DNA from: Solirubrobacterales bacterium
GTDB lineage: Bacteria; Actinomycetota; Thermoleophilia; Solirubrobacterales; Solirubrobacteraceae
Assembly: GCA_003138355.1 (NCBI GenBank)
Contig: PLFX01000042.1
Location: 38,351-102,350 of the forward strand
Direction: 5' to 3'
Length of the DNA: 64,000 nucleotides
Part shown: in pieces, positions 45,459 to 53,348 of the stretch
Layout: each line of letters starts with the position of its first letter
Position numbering within the stretch: the first letter of the stretch is position 1
The notes under the pieces: generated by a model
Told to the model about the DNA's origin: nothing
The model's database searches: none
Seen by the model: only the letters and a program-made list of their open reading frames with translations
Program-made: the position numbers and the translations under genes

Positions 45459-46862
45459 ATGCTCGCCACCGTCGTCCCTTTGTTTCCGTACCCCAGATGG
45501 CTCCAGTCGGGCGACGAGGCATGGCAGCTGACGGCTGCCACGTTCGTCGGCCTGATGAGCGTCCCCGGTCTCGTCGTGCTCTACGGCGGCGTGATGCAAA
45601 AGCGCTGGTCGGTCAACAGCATGATGCTCACCTTCATGGCCTTCGGTCTCGTGCTCGTGGCCTGGACCCTGTGGGCGTTCGACATGGGGTTCGGCCATCC
45701 GATCGGGGGCGGCACGGGGCTGTTCTCGACGTTCGTGGGTGTGCCCGGCAGCGTGCTCGGCCAGATAGCCGAGCAGGGTCAGGCACACATCCCATCGATT
45801 GCCACGAACGTGGGGATACCCGCGTTCCGGTTCCCACAGTCCTCGCTCGTCTACTTCCAGTTCGTGTTCGCGGCGATCACGCCGATCCTCGCCCTGGGCT
45901 CGATCCTCGGCCGGGTCAACTTCAAGGCGTGGATCCCGTTCGTGCTGATCTGGATCACCGTCTGCTATGCGGTCAACGCGTTCCTGCTGTGGGGCGGTGG
46001 TTACTTCGCGGCGAAGGGCGCGCTCGACTTCTCGGGTGGCTACGTGATCCACCTCGCCGCGGGCATCACCGGATTCGTGTCGGCGGCAGTGATCGGACCG
46101 AGACTCGCGAGGGACCGCGAGATCGACGCGCCGAACAACCTGTTGATGGTCGCAACCGGAGGCGCGATCCTCTGGCTCGGCTGGAACGGGTTCAACGGCG
46201 GCGACCCGTACTTCGCCGGCGCGGACGCCTCCGCGGCCGTGCTGAACACGAACCTTGCGACCGCGGTCGCGATGCTCGCGTGGGTGGCCTGGGACCTGAT
46301 CTTCAGGGACAAGCCCGGGATCATCGGAACGGTCAACGGCATGATCACCGGACTCGTCGGGATCACACCGTGCGCCGGCTTCGTCAACGGCTACGGGGCG
46401 ATCATCGTTGGCGTTGTTGCATCGACGGTCGTGTGGTTCTCGATCCGCTACCTGAGCCGCGTCCCGCCGTTCAGCAAGGTCGACGACACGCTCGGTGTGA
46501 TCTACACGCACGGCATAGCCGGCTTGACGGGCGGCCTGCTGGTCGGGTTCTTAGCCGACGGAGCGATGTACGAGTACGGCACCTACGTCCACGGGAAGTT
46601 CGTCGGTTCGTCGTCGAACCTCTTCGGGTCCGTCTTCTACGGCGGGTCTTGGACGCAGCTCAAATGGCAGGCCCTCGCCGCGTTGGCGATCATCGTCTGG
46701 GACGGTGTGATGACCTTCGTCATCTGGAAGGTGATCAGCCTGTTCCTGCCGCTCCGCGAACCGGATGACGTGCTCGAGCAGGGCGATCTCGCCATCCACG
46801 GGCATGAGGTCTACCCGGCCGACGTGGCCACGCTGGGCAGCTTCGGAGCAGTAACAGCCTGA
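45459..46862 (+). CDS. amt: Ammonium transporter, Amt family
   Basis: 467 aa, about 11 transmembrane helices. The start MLATVVPLFPYPRWLQSGDE follows AGGAGGT, spaced only 2-3 nt, so a nearby alternative such as GTG 45435 is possible. Conserved features: YGGVMQKRWSVNSMMLTFMA, the twin histidines in YVIHLAAGITGF and VIYTHGIAGLTGG, and LWLGWNGFNGGDPYF. It takes up ammonium/ammonia. No glnK or glnD follows. Convergent with the aac(2') gene. Confidence 0.95.
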   Translation: MLATVVPLFPYPRWLQSGDEAWQLTAATFVGLMSVPGLVVLYGGVMQKRWSVNSMMLTFMAFGLVLVAWTLWAFDMGFGHPIGGGTGLFSTFVGVPGSVLGQIAEQGQAHIPSIATNVGIPAFRFPQSSLVYFQFVFAAITPILALGSILGRVNFKAWIPFVLIWITVCYAVNAFLLWGGGYFAAKGALDFSGGYVIHLAAGITGFVSAAVIGPRLARDREIDAPNNLLMVATGGAILWLGWNGFNGGDPYFAGADASAAVLNTNLATAVAMLAWVAWDLIFRDKPGIIGTVNGMITGLVGITPCAGFVNGYGAIIVGVVASTVVWFSIRYLSRVPPFSKVDDTLGVIYTHGIAGLTGGLLVGFLADGAMYEYGTYVHGKFVGSSSNLFGSVFYGGSWTQLKWQALAALAIIVWDGVMTFVIWKVISLFLPLREPDDVLEQGDLAIHGHEVYPADVATLGSFGAVTA

Positions 46863-46879
46863 TCCAACTAGGCGGCCGT

Positions 46880-46913
46880 CGCGGATCGCGGGTGGAGGCC
46901 CTGCGATTCCGCG
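46880..46913. terminator. Hairpin between convergent amt and aac(2')
   Basis: CGCGGATCGCGGG (46880-46892) pairs imperfectly with CCCTGCGATTCCGCG (46899-46913) around a 6-nt loop, in the 69-bp gap between two convergent genes. No T-tract on either strand, so it may be a rho-independent-like bidirectional structure or simply a transcript end stabiliser. Confidence 0.45.
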
Positions 46914-46931
46914 GCGGTCGTCGGCTGTCCG

Positions 46932-47471
46932 CTACCAGGCATCGCCGTCGCGGTAGTCGCAGGTCAGCTCGCCCGTGAAGTCGAGCTCAACGCGCGCCCC
47001 GAACACGAAGACACAGCCGTCTTCCTCGGGCGTCCGCACCACTCCAGCCGGCGTCAGCGCCGAGGTTGGCCCGCGCCAGCGCTGCCAGCCGCGCGCCGCA
47101 TAGAGGCGCGCTCCCACGTCGGTTGCCCCCAGTGCGCCGAGCTCGTATGCCCCGCGGATGACGCGCTCCAGTTCGGCCATCAGCCTGCCCGCGTGACCGC
47201 GGCGGCGATGCGCGGGGCCCACGCCGACGGCTTCCACATAGCCCGTCCGCAGCGCGCGCCCGCGATGGACCAGGCGTCGCTGCACGAGGGCTGCGTGGCC
47301 GATCAGCTCCCCTTGCTCGTCGTAGGCGAGGGCATGCATACCTCCGAGCGCATGCTCCCAGTCGGACTCGGTCATGTCGTCGAAGCAGCGGTAGATCAGC
47401 GCCCGCGCCGCCGCGAGCTGGTCGGGCGAAAGGGCGGCGGTGTGTGCGAGCGCGACTGGCGGCGGCGTCAA
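46932..47471 (-). CDS. aac(2'): Aminoglycoside 2'-N-acetyltransferase AAC(2')-I homologue
   Basis: 179 aa from TTG 47471, which overlaps the stop of the upstream L,D-transpeptidase as TTGA. The sequence tracks the mycobacterial AAC(2')-I proteins end to end: MTESDWEHALGGMHAL (33-48), RRLVHRGRALRTGYVEAVGV (66-85), GNAT motif A HRRRGHAGRLM, IRGAYELGALGATDVGARLY, RGPTSAL, RTPEEDGCVFV and the terminal CDYRDGDAW. AAC(2') enzymes acetylate the 2' amine of aminoglycosides; some have been linked to peptidoglycan O-acetylation. Coupling to a peptidoglycan enzyme favours the latter role here, an inference. A frame to 47627 adds nothing. Confidence 0.88.
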   Translation of the reverse strand: MTPPPVALAHTAALSPDQLAAARALIYRCFDDMTESDWEHALGGMHALAYDEQGELIGHAALVQRRLVHRGRALRTGYVEAVGVGPAHRRRGHAGRLMAELERVIRGAYELGALGATDVGARLYAARGWQRWRGPTSALTPAGVVRTPEEDGCVFVFGARVELDFTGELTCDYRDGDAW

Positions 47472-48655
47472 CCGCTGACGTCCACCATGTCGCCGACCAT
47501 CAGCTGGTAGTAGACCTTCTCCGCAGTCGTGATCGGCAGCTCGACACAGCCGAGGCTCTGCGGGTAGCCGTAGGCCGGGCGTATGAACCCGTGCACGGCA
47601 TCGCCGCCGTTGAAGTAGTTGACCCACGGGACCCCGGGGTCGCTGTAGTGGCTACCGTCCGGGTTGGTGCCCGACATCGTCGTCGCGGTGAAGCGGACGT
47701 AGATCGGGTACTCGCCGGTCGCGGTGTCGCGGCCCGGAATCCCGGTGTTCGTCGGGCTCGTGATCACGACCCTGTTGTTCTCGTGCACCTTCAGCAGTTC
47801 GGGCTTCGTGTTCTCGGTCACGGTGACCCACGTGTAAGGGCGCGGGTTGCGCGCGTTGTGCGCCTCCTCGGAGAGCAGGCTGTGCCAGATGCCGGCGTCA
47901 GGCGCCGTGCCGATCGAAATGTCGTGATCCTGCTCCCAGACCTCGAGCGCGCCCGTCGTCGTGGGATCCATCTGGCCGGGCTTGAGCGTCGGCGAGCTGC
48001 GGTAGTCGCGCTTCAGCCAGCCGTGCGGCAGTGCATAGGCGCGCTGGGCCGCGAGACCTGTGGTGAGCGGCACATTGAGGCCAACCCCGGAGAAGCTCTC
48101 GAGCTTGTAGGGGAGGTAGTTGAGGCGTGCGAGCGCCTCCTGGAGCGCTTTGACCGATGGACACGCGACGCTGAAGCTCGTCGTCTGCGCATGCCCGAGC
48201 GGCTTGTGTGCGGTCGCGTACAGTCCCGCGGGCAGCGTCAGCGTGTAGCTGGCGCACGGTGCGAAGCTCGTCGTCGGACGGAACGTCGCGTTGTCGGCCC
48301 AGAAGCTCCAGGTTCCGGCAACACTCGGTTTCAGCAGCGGCGCCGGACTTGACGCATCCGCCGGACCGTTCAGCCGGATCGTGATCGCGCCAAGCCCGCT
48401 GGAGACCTTGGCGGCAGGCACCCCGTCGACGCGGGTTCGCGCCGCTGGGGGCGCCGGCGTTGCCCCGCTCGCGCCGCTCGCCGCACTCGGTCCGCTCGTC
48501 CCGCTAAGTCCGCTAAGTCCGGTTGGGCCACTTGGGCCGCTCGCGCCGGACGTGCCGCTCGCGCCCGTGCCTTCGGCGATGGCGCTGGATGCCGCGATCG
48601 CCGCGATCGCGATCGCCAGCGCGGCGGTAAGAGCTCGTGTTCGCCGCGCGCGCAA
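47468..48655 (-). CDS. L,D-transpeptidase (YkuD domain)
   Basis: 395 aa. The signal peptide (about 1-28, ALAIAIAAIAASSAIAEG) is followed by a Gly/Ser/Thr-rich linker of GASG/GPSG-like units (about 29-65) and a beta domain (70-150). A peptidoglycan-binding-like segment (SVKALQEALARLNYLPYKL, then a second half with DPTTTGALEVWEQDH) precedes the YkuD catalytic domain. Catalytic His and Cys are H355 and C370 in HGFIRPAYGYPQSLGCVELP. It makes 3-3 peptide cross-links in peptidoglycan outside the membrane. The stop overlaps the start of the aac(2') homologue. Confidence 0.9.
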   Translation of the reverse strand: MRARRTRALTAALAIAIAAIAASSAIAEGTGASGTSGASGPSGPTGLSGLSGTSGPSAASGASGATPAPPAARTRVDGVPAAKVSSGLGAITIRLNGPADASSPAPLLKPSVAGTWSFWADNATFRPTTSFAPCASYTLTLPAGLYATAHKPLGHAQTTSFSVACPSVKALQEALARLNYLPYKLESFSGVGLNVPLTTGLAAQRAYALPHGWLKRDYRSSPTLKPGQMDPTTTGALEVWEQDHDISIGTAPDAGIWHSLLSEEAHNARNPRPYTWVTVTENTKPELLKVHENNRVVITSPTNTGIPGRDTATGEYPIYVRFTATTMSGTNPDGSHYSDPGVPWVNYFNGGDAVHGFIRPAYGYPQSLGCVELPITTAEKVYYQLMVGDMVDVSG

Positions 48656-48782
48656 GTGCTTGAGATGTTAACCGGCGCGCGGGCGTAAACGAGACGGGTA
48701 CTAACCCGCCACCGATCCGCGGCGAAACCCGGATGCCCTAACGGCCACGCCCTGTAGCTTCGGCGACCGGACGAGGATCGAT

Positions 48783-49301
48783 GTGCGAGTAGTCCAGCAA
48801 CCCAGCAAACAAGCCGAGGCGGATTTTGTCCTCAGGGACGCGACCGGCGCCGATGCGCGTCCCCTGGCGGAGTTCCTTGCAACGCTCGCACCCGGCAGCA
48901 GGCCGCTCGGTTTCTTCGATCAGGCGGGCGCCACTCGGATCGACGCCTACTGGGCATCACCCGGTGGCTCAGTTGACCACTTCGGCGTGGTTGCCGAGGA
49001 CCCGACCGGGCAGATCGTCGGCCACGCCGCCTACATCCGCCTGTACGGTCCGCGCGCCGAGCTTGTGCTCGACCTCGCCCAGCACGTCGACCGTCCCGCA
49101 CTCGCAAAACGGCTGATCGAACGCCTGAGTGAGGTCGCGCGCGCCAAGGGGATACGCCGCTTCATTACGACGGGATCGATCGGCCACGGCGATCTCACCG
49201 CAATCTTCTTCGGCGGTCGGACAGACGCGAGCGGTTCGACCCGCGCCGTAATCGAGTTCGCGACTGCTGGCGTCGCCGACGGCCAACCGAGCGTCGGCTG
49301 A
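48783..49301 (+). CDS. GNAT-like acetyltransferase domain protein
   Basis: 172 aa from GTG 48783. A GNAT-like core is visible: FVLRDATGADARPLAEFLAT (about 14-33), HFGVVAEDPTGQIVGHAAYI (64-83), RAELVLDLAQHVDRPALAKR, LIERLSEVARAKGIRRFITT and a final strand. The acetyl-CoA loop RGxGxG is replaced by HVDRPALAKRL, so CoA binding may be weakened. It resembles the GNAT modules fused in some protein acetyltransferases. Function unknown. Divergent from the L,D-transpeptidase. Confidence 0.6.
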   Translation: MRVVQQPSKQAEADFVLRDATGADARPLAEFLATLAPGSRPLGFFDQAGATRIDAYWASPGGSVDHFGVVAEDPTGQIVGHAAYIRLYGPRAELVLDLAQHVDRPALAKRLIERLSEVARAKGIRRFITTGSIGHGDLTAIFFGGRTDASGSTRAVIEFATAGVADGQPSVG

Positions 49302-49415
49302 CGCAAGCCCCAACATGCGGGGAGATCTCTCCCCCGCGTTCGCGGCAGTCATGGTTTTATCTTTCGTCAAGCTCTCCTTGAGCGTGCGCGTACCCGCGCG
49401 TGGTCAGATACCACC

Positions 49416-50705
49416 ATGCTTGACGGAATATCCAAGCGGCAGTTGCGACCCGGGGTCGCGATCGGTCTGACGGCGGCCATCGCCGGCGTCGCGATCGGTC
49501 ACTTCGCTTGGACGACCTCGAGCGCGACGACTCCGAGCACAACCGCAAAACACGCCAGCCGGCCGTCGCCCCCAGCCGGCGGCAGCTACAGCGCGGGCGG
49601 AGGCACCGTTCACTTCGGACCCAACGGGTCGTTCTCGTATACCTACCCGGGTGGCTCCTTCAACTCCAACGGCGGTTCCGGCGGCTTCAGCTACAGCGGC
49701 CCCGGCGGCTCCTTCAGCACGCCTGGCTACGGCGGCTCGCAGAATCCCGGATCGCCCGCGGGCAACCCGGGCGTCTCGAGCTCGATCACCGGCAAGGTCG
49801 ACCCCGGCCTCGTCGACATCAACACCGTCCTCGTCGACAACGAAGGTAACGCGGCCGGCACGGGGATGGTTGTGAGCTCATCGGGCGAGGTCTTCACGAA
49901 CAACCACGTGATCGCCGGCGCGACCAAGATCACAGCGACCGACGTCGGCAACGGCAAGACCTACACCGCCCGCGTCGTCGGCTACGACCACCATCACGAC
50001 ATCGCCGTCCTCCAGCTCGTGGACGCGTCGGGTCTGCAGACCGTGACGCTCGGGGACTCGGCCGGCCTCAAGAGCAACCAGAGCATCACGACGATCGGAA
50101 ACGCCGGCGGCGTTGGTGGCACTCCCAGCGCATCGTCCGGTCAGATCACGAGCCTTGGCCAGTCGATCACCGCCGAGGATGCCGCGGCCCACACTACCGA
50201 GCGCCTCTCGAACCTGATCGGGCTCAACGGAAACCTTCAGCCCGGCGACTCCGGCGGTCCGCTCGTGGACTCGAACGGCGACGTCATCGGTATGGACACC
50301 GCGGCCTCCTCGACGTTCTTCCTCCAGGGCGGTAACGACCAGGGCTTCGCGATTCCGATCAACTACGTGAAGTCGGTCGCCGCGCAGATCCTTGCCGGCC
50401 AGTCGTCCGCCGCGGTACACATAGGCGCGACGCCATTCCTCGGTGTCCTCGTCGAGGCGACAACCAACGGCCAGCCCGGCGTGCAGATCGTCCAGGTGCT
50501 GTCCCACACACCCGCGGCGGGCTCAGCGCTTACCGCCGGCGACACGATCACCGCGCTGAACGGCAGCAAGGTCGCCGCCCCGGCGGATCTGACGAACCTC
50601 ATCCTCCAACACCACCCGGGTGACACGGTCACCTTCGCCTACACGACGAAGTCAGGCTCGACCCAGACGACAACCGTCACCCTCGCCACCGGCCCCTCGC
50701 AGTAG
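49416..50705 (+). CDS. HtrA/DegP-like serine protease with PDZ domain
   Basis: 429 aa. One N-terminal membrane helix (11-29), then a Gly/Ser/Tyr-rich linker (52-125, GGSFNSNGGSGGFSYS-like), a trypsin-like domain with triad H164 (TNNHVIAG), D195 (DHHHDIAVLQL) and S279 (QPGDSGGPL), and a PDZ domain (about 335-425, FLGVLVEA...AGDTITALNGSKV). Membrane-anchored quality-control or signalling protease of the cell envelope. A strong hairpin follows 28 bp after the stop. Confidence 0.93.
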   Translation: MLDGISKRQLRPGVAIGLTAAIAGVAIGHFAWTTSSATTPSTTAKHASRPSPPAGGSYSAGGGTVHFGPNGSFSYTYPGGSFNSNGGSGGFSYSGPGGSFSTPGYGGSQNPGSPAGNPGVSSSITGKVDPGLVDINTVLVDNEGNAAGTGMVVSSSGEVFTNNHVIAGATKITATDVGNGKTYTARVVGYDHHHDIAVLQLVDASGLQTVTLGDSAGLKSNQSITTIGNAGGVGGTPSASSGQITSLGQSITAEDAAAHTTERLSNLIGLNGNLQPGDSGGPLVDSNGDVIGMDTAASSTFFLQGGNDQGFAIPINYVKSVAAQILAGQSSAAVHIGATPFLGVLVEATTNGQPGVQIVQVLSHTPAAGSALTAGDTITALNGSKVAAPADLTNLILQHHPGDTVTFAYTTKSGSTQTTTVTLATGPSQ

Positions 50706-50733
50706 CAACCGGCGGCATTTGACCCCACGAACT

Positions 50734-50767
50734 ACGGATGCGCCCGACCACCGCCGGGCGCATCCGT
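50734..50767 (+). terminator. Hairpin terminator after the HtrA-like gene
   Basis: ACGGATGCGCCCG (50734-50746) and CGGGCGCATCCGT (50755-50767) form a perfect 13-bp stem with an 8-nt loop, 28 bp after the protease stop. No T-run follows, but position and stem strength suit transcription termination. Confidence 0.65.
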
Positions 50768-51072
50768 ATGTTCCGTCACGGCGCTCGTAGCCTTCCGCCG
50801 GCTACCCCAGGAACGCGGTCAAGCGGATCGAAACGAGAACATTGAGGATCTCGACGCCGGAGCTTGGCGACGTAGCGAGTCGGCGGCGTCGTGGAACCCT
50901 CGACACCGAACACGGGTCCGTTCCCGGGGATGCTTGAAATCGGGGCGCAGCGCAACCTCCGCTCCGGCCGTCGGCCGGGAAAGGTCGCTGAGCGTGATAT
51001 TGCGACGCTCGCATGGATGCCTGGATGTCGAAATCGGCTCCCGAGTATGGTTATTGTGCTACAACAGTGTTT
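50768..51072. other. Region without a confident gene
   Basis: About 305 bp at the left edge of the accessory patch. Short frames on both strands have no recognisable product. The minus-strand end ...GVEILNVLVSIRLTAFLG (stop at 50802) looks like a possible fragment. The right end holds an AT-richer segment with the palindrome TTGT-GCT-ACAA (51054-51064). Confidence 0.4.
51054..51064. promoter_or_regulatory. Candidate MarR-type operator
   Basis: TTGT-GCT-ACAA, a short palindrome of the TTG...CAA kind bound by MarR dimers, sits 8 bp before the ATG at 51073 in a locally AT-rich stretch, directly upstream of the small membrane protein-marR-PEBP module. Confidence 0.3.
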
Positions 51073-51294
51073 ATGGCAACATTCGGCTCCGCGCGTGGTG
51101 ATCGTGACGCGTGGCGCCGTTCGGTGGTGCTGGCGACGTGTCGCCACGCGGCGTGGGCGGTGATCGCCGGCTGTGGAGTGATGGTGGTGCTGCTCGGCAT
51201 CGTCTCGACCGGACGCCGGGCGCTGGGGACCGCCGAGCGCAACGGCGCACGCCTTGCGACTGACACAAGCCCCGCCCCGGAAGGAGCCCGATGA
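51073..51294 (+). CDS. Small membrane protein coupled to marR
   Basis: 73 aa from ATG 51073 (the frame is open to 51013). A basic N-terminus (GSARGDRDAWRRSVV) leads into one hydrophobic helix (AAWAVIAGCGVMVVLLGIVS, about 27-46) and a polar tail. The stop overlaps the marR ATG as ATGA (51291-51294), and marR's GGAAGGAG lies inside it, supporting translation of this frame. No family recognised. Confidence 0.45.
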   Translation: MATFGSARGDRDAWRRSVVLATCRHAAWAVIAGCGVMVVLLGIVSTGRRALGTAERNGARLATDTSPAPEGAR

Positions 51295-51725
51295 GCACCC
51301 GACCAGTCACGTTGCCAGACACCCCATCCCGCGTATGGGTCGCGCTGCACGAGTTCGTCACCGGAGAGGACCGCCGGCGCGCCCTGCGCGCCGCCCTCGA
51401 TCTCGGACCTGGGAAGGTCGAGGTGCTGATCAAGCTCGCCGACGGTCCGATGACCCTGCGAGAGATCGCACGCGCCGTCGCGATCGACCCGCCAGCCGCG
51501 ACCGTCGGCATCGACATGCTCGAAGCACGCGGCCTGGTCCATCGCACCCCCCACCCCGACGACAACCGCCGCAAGCTCGTACACCTCACCGACGCCGGAC
51601 GCGACGCGGCCGCGCGTGGCCACGCGATTCTCAGCGAGCCACCACCAGCACTGACCAACCTGGACCCCGATGACGTCGCCCGGCTCGGTGAGATCCTCAC
51701 CCGGCTCCAGACCAACACCCGATAA
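51291..51725 (+). CDS. MarR-family winged-helix regulator
   Basis: 144 aa. GKVEVLIKLADGPMTLREIA (41-60), the recognition helix IDPPAATVGIDMLEARGLVH and the wing RTPHPDDNRRKLVHLTDAGR form a classic MarR DNA-binding core flanked by dimerisation helices. It starts at ATG 51291 with GGAAGGAG 5 nt upstream. It likely regulates its own operon, including the PEBP gene 17 bp downstream; the ligand is unknown. Confidence 0.88.
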   Translation: MSTRPVTLPDTPSRVWVALHEFVTGEDRRRALRAALDLGPGKVEVLIKLADGPMTLREIARAVAIDPPAATVGIDMLEARGLVHRTPHPDDNRRKLVHLTDAGRDAAARGHAILSEPPPALTNLDPDDVARLGEILTRLQTNTR

Positions 51726-51742
51726 ACGAAGAAGCCAAGACC

Positions 51743-52309
51743 ATGCCGGCAAACCCGATCGGCCGCGCATTGCGCAACCGACACGCCGGACACCACACCC
51801 TCGCCTGGGCGCGTCCCGACCTGCAAGCACCCGAGAGCTTCGCCCTCACCAGCCCCGCCTTCGACCACGCCACCCCGATCCCACGACGGCACCGCGGCAA
51901 GATCTTCGCCGCCAACATCTCACCCGCCCTCGCCTGGACACCGCCACCAGCCGGCACCAGGGAGCTCGTGCTCATCGTCCAAGACCCCGACGTCCCACTG
52001 AAGAAGCCCGCCACCCACGCGCTCACGCTCGGCATCGACCCATCACTCAACGCCATCCCCGAAAACGGCCTCGCCGACCCCAGCCCGATCCCCGGAATCA
52101 AACACGGCAAAGGCCCCTTCGGCCGCGGCGGCTGGGCCGGCCCCAAACCACCCCGATCACATGGACCACACACCTACGTCTTCCAACTCTTCGCCCTGGA
52201 CTACCGGCCCGAGCTGCCCGACATGGTCACGCTCACCGACACCCTCGACGCCATGACCGGACACGTCATCGCACGCGCCCGACTCGACGGCACCTACGAA
52301 ATCCGATGA
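51743..52309 (+). CDS. YbhB/YbcL (PEBP) family protein
   Basis: 188 aa. Phosphatidylethanolamine-binding-protein fold: FALTSPAFDHATPIPRRHRG (33-52), ISPALAWTPPPAGTRELVLI (58-77), VQDPDVPLKKPATHAL, then GKGPFGRGGWAGPKPPRSHG-like GxGGYxGPxPPxGxxHxY and YVFQLFALDY. It binds anionic ligands. It follows marR by 17 bp, consistent with a regulator-effector pair. The codon use is richer in C-ending CCC/ACC runs than most of the window, perhaps indicating transfer. Confidence 0.9.
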   Translation: MPANPIGRALRNRHAGHHTLAWARPDLQAPESFALTSPAFDHATPIPRRHRGKIFAANISPALAWTPPPAGTRELVLIVQDPDVPLKKPATHALTLGIDPSLNAIPENGLADPSPIPGIKHGKGPFGRGGWAGPKPPRSHGPHTYVFQLFALDYRPELPDMVTLTDTLDAMTGHVIARARLDGTYEIR

Positions 52310-52392
52310 CGACGCCAAACCTTCCTCAGCGCGCTAACGAACCCGTCCCGGCCGTCACGCGACTAGCCACTCCCAAGAACCACAGACCGTTG

Positions 52393-52408
52393 TGGGCGAT
52401 ACTGGGCT
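52393..52408 (-). repeat. 16-bp copy of the tRNA-Val 3' end (att-like scar)
   Basis: On the minus strand AGCCCAGTATCGCCCA, identical to the last 16 nt (T-arm, acceptor and discriminator A) of tRNA-Val at 63549-63564. There is no tRNA body here. A tRNA 3'-end duplication is what a tRNA-targeting integrase leaves at the far end of an integrated element. The GTGCATACCCCGGTGC motif lies 43 bp away. Confidence 0.75.
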
Positions 52409-52450
52409 AAAACATCCCTGCAAATGGCCGGCTTTTGGCCGCTGGGGACT

Positions 52451-52466
52451 GCACCGGGGTATGCAC
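52451..52466 (-). repeat. Partial copy of the dispersed GTGCATACCCC repeat
   Basis: Minus strand GTGCATACCCCGGTGC, identical to the core of the 55-bp repeats at 14572 and 63658 for 16 bp and then diverging. The 294-bp stretch 52310-52603 contains this, the tRNA-Val fragment and no convincing gene. Confidence 0.7.
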
Positions 52467-52603
52467 CGTACAAGCGCGCATGAGCAGCTTTGGCCAGTCG
52501 ACAAAGCGAGCCACGGCCATCGCCCGCCGCCTCGACTCGGGCTATCCCGCTGGTTCGTCGTCGTCGAGGTGGCGGCCGAACGGCAGGAGTGGTTCGCCGA
52601 CCG

Positions 52604-53185
52604 CTAGCTCGAACCCGCGCCGTAGCCGGCGCGGACGCACGACGCGACTGCCTCGATATTCATCTCCTTGGCGGCGCCTCCTCGGGGCGATTCATTCTCG
52701 TGGACCCACCATGCCGCCAACGCAAACACCACGTTCAGCACGTCGATCGGCATCCATTCGAAGGCCTCGTCGCTTCCGCCGTATTTCCGGACGTTGTCGA
52801 TCAGCGCGAGCTTGACCTGCCTTAGTACGGGGTCGTCTTCACCCCACCGGTCATAGTCGATGCGGCCGCTCGGCGTGAGCGGCAGGCCTAGAGGGAGCGG
52901 AAACGGTGGCACGGCGCCGATGTCCCGCTCGGCGAACTCCCGGAGCCAGCAGCCGTACAGCACCGAGCCTGTGACCGTCTGCTGATGGGGATTGCCGAGG
53001 ACTTCGTTGATAACCTCGCCCACGGTCCCCATCAACGCGATGCCGACCTGCGACGGGGAACCAGTCTGGCCGGTGAACAGGCCGCGCACTCCCTCATCGA
53101 TGAGCGTTCCCGCGTCGGCCTTGTCTGCTGGTACGGACCGGAGTACCCGCAGAGTCTCCTTCCGGATGCGCCGTCCCGCTGCCAA
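52604..53185 (-). CDS. Hypothetical protein of the accessory patch (193 aa)
   Basis: 193 aa, mostly alpha-helical by composition, no signal peptide or clear membrane helix (IDVLNVVFALAAWWVHENE near 150 is amphipathic). It starts MAAGRRIRKETLRVLRSVPA with a basic N-terminus; the middle is Gly/Pro-rich (PFPLPLGLPLTPSGRIDYDR). No family recognised. It follows the chimeric exonuclease gene on the same strand with a 163-bp gap. The lower GC and mixed codon use fit acquired DNA. Confidence 0.6.
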   Translation of the reverse strand: MAAGRRIRKETLRVLRSVPADKADAGTLIDEGVRGLFTGQTGSPSQVGIALMGTVGEVINEVLGNPHQQTVTGSVLYGCWLREFAERDIGAVPPFPLPLGLPLTPSGRIDYDRWGEDDPVLRQVKLALIDNVRKYGGSDEAFEWMPIDVLNVVFALAAWWVHENESPRGGAAKEMNIEAVASCVRAGYGAGSS

Positions 53186-53348
53186 GCCGACCCCGAACTT
53201 AGCACCGGCGGCGAAGTGCCGCTCGCGCGTGGCAGGGGCACTCGGGACATCGGAGAGGTCGCTTCCTCAACGACCGAATTGCAGGACCCTACGGGGTCGT
53301 CCGTCCGCCACTGCGACCGCCCACACCCGTGACCCTCTGCCGCGTCAG

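Noticed and set aside
44775-46511. 578-codon minus-strand frame opposite amt
   Set aside because: The start is antisense to amt; its end is out of frame inside the DsbA-like gene.
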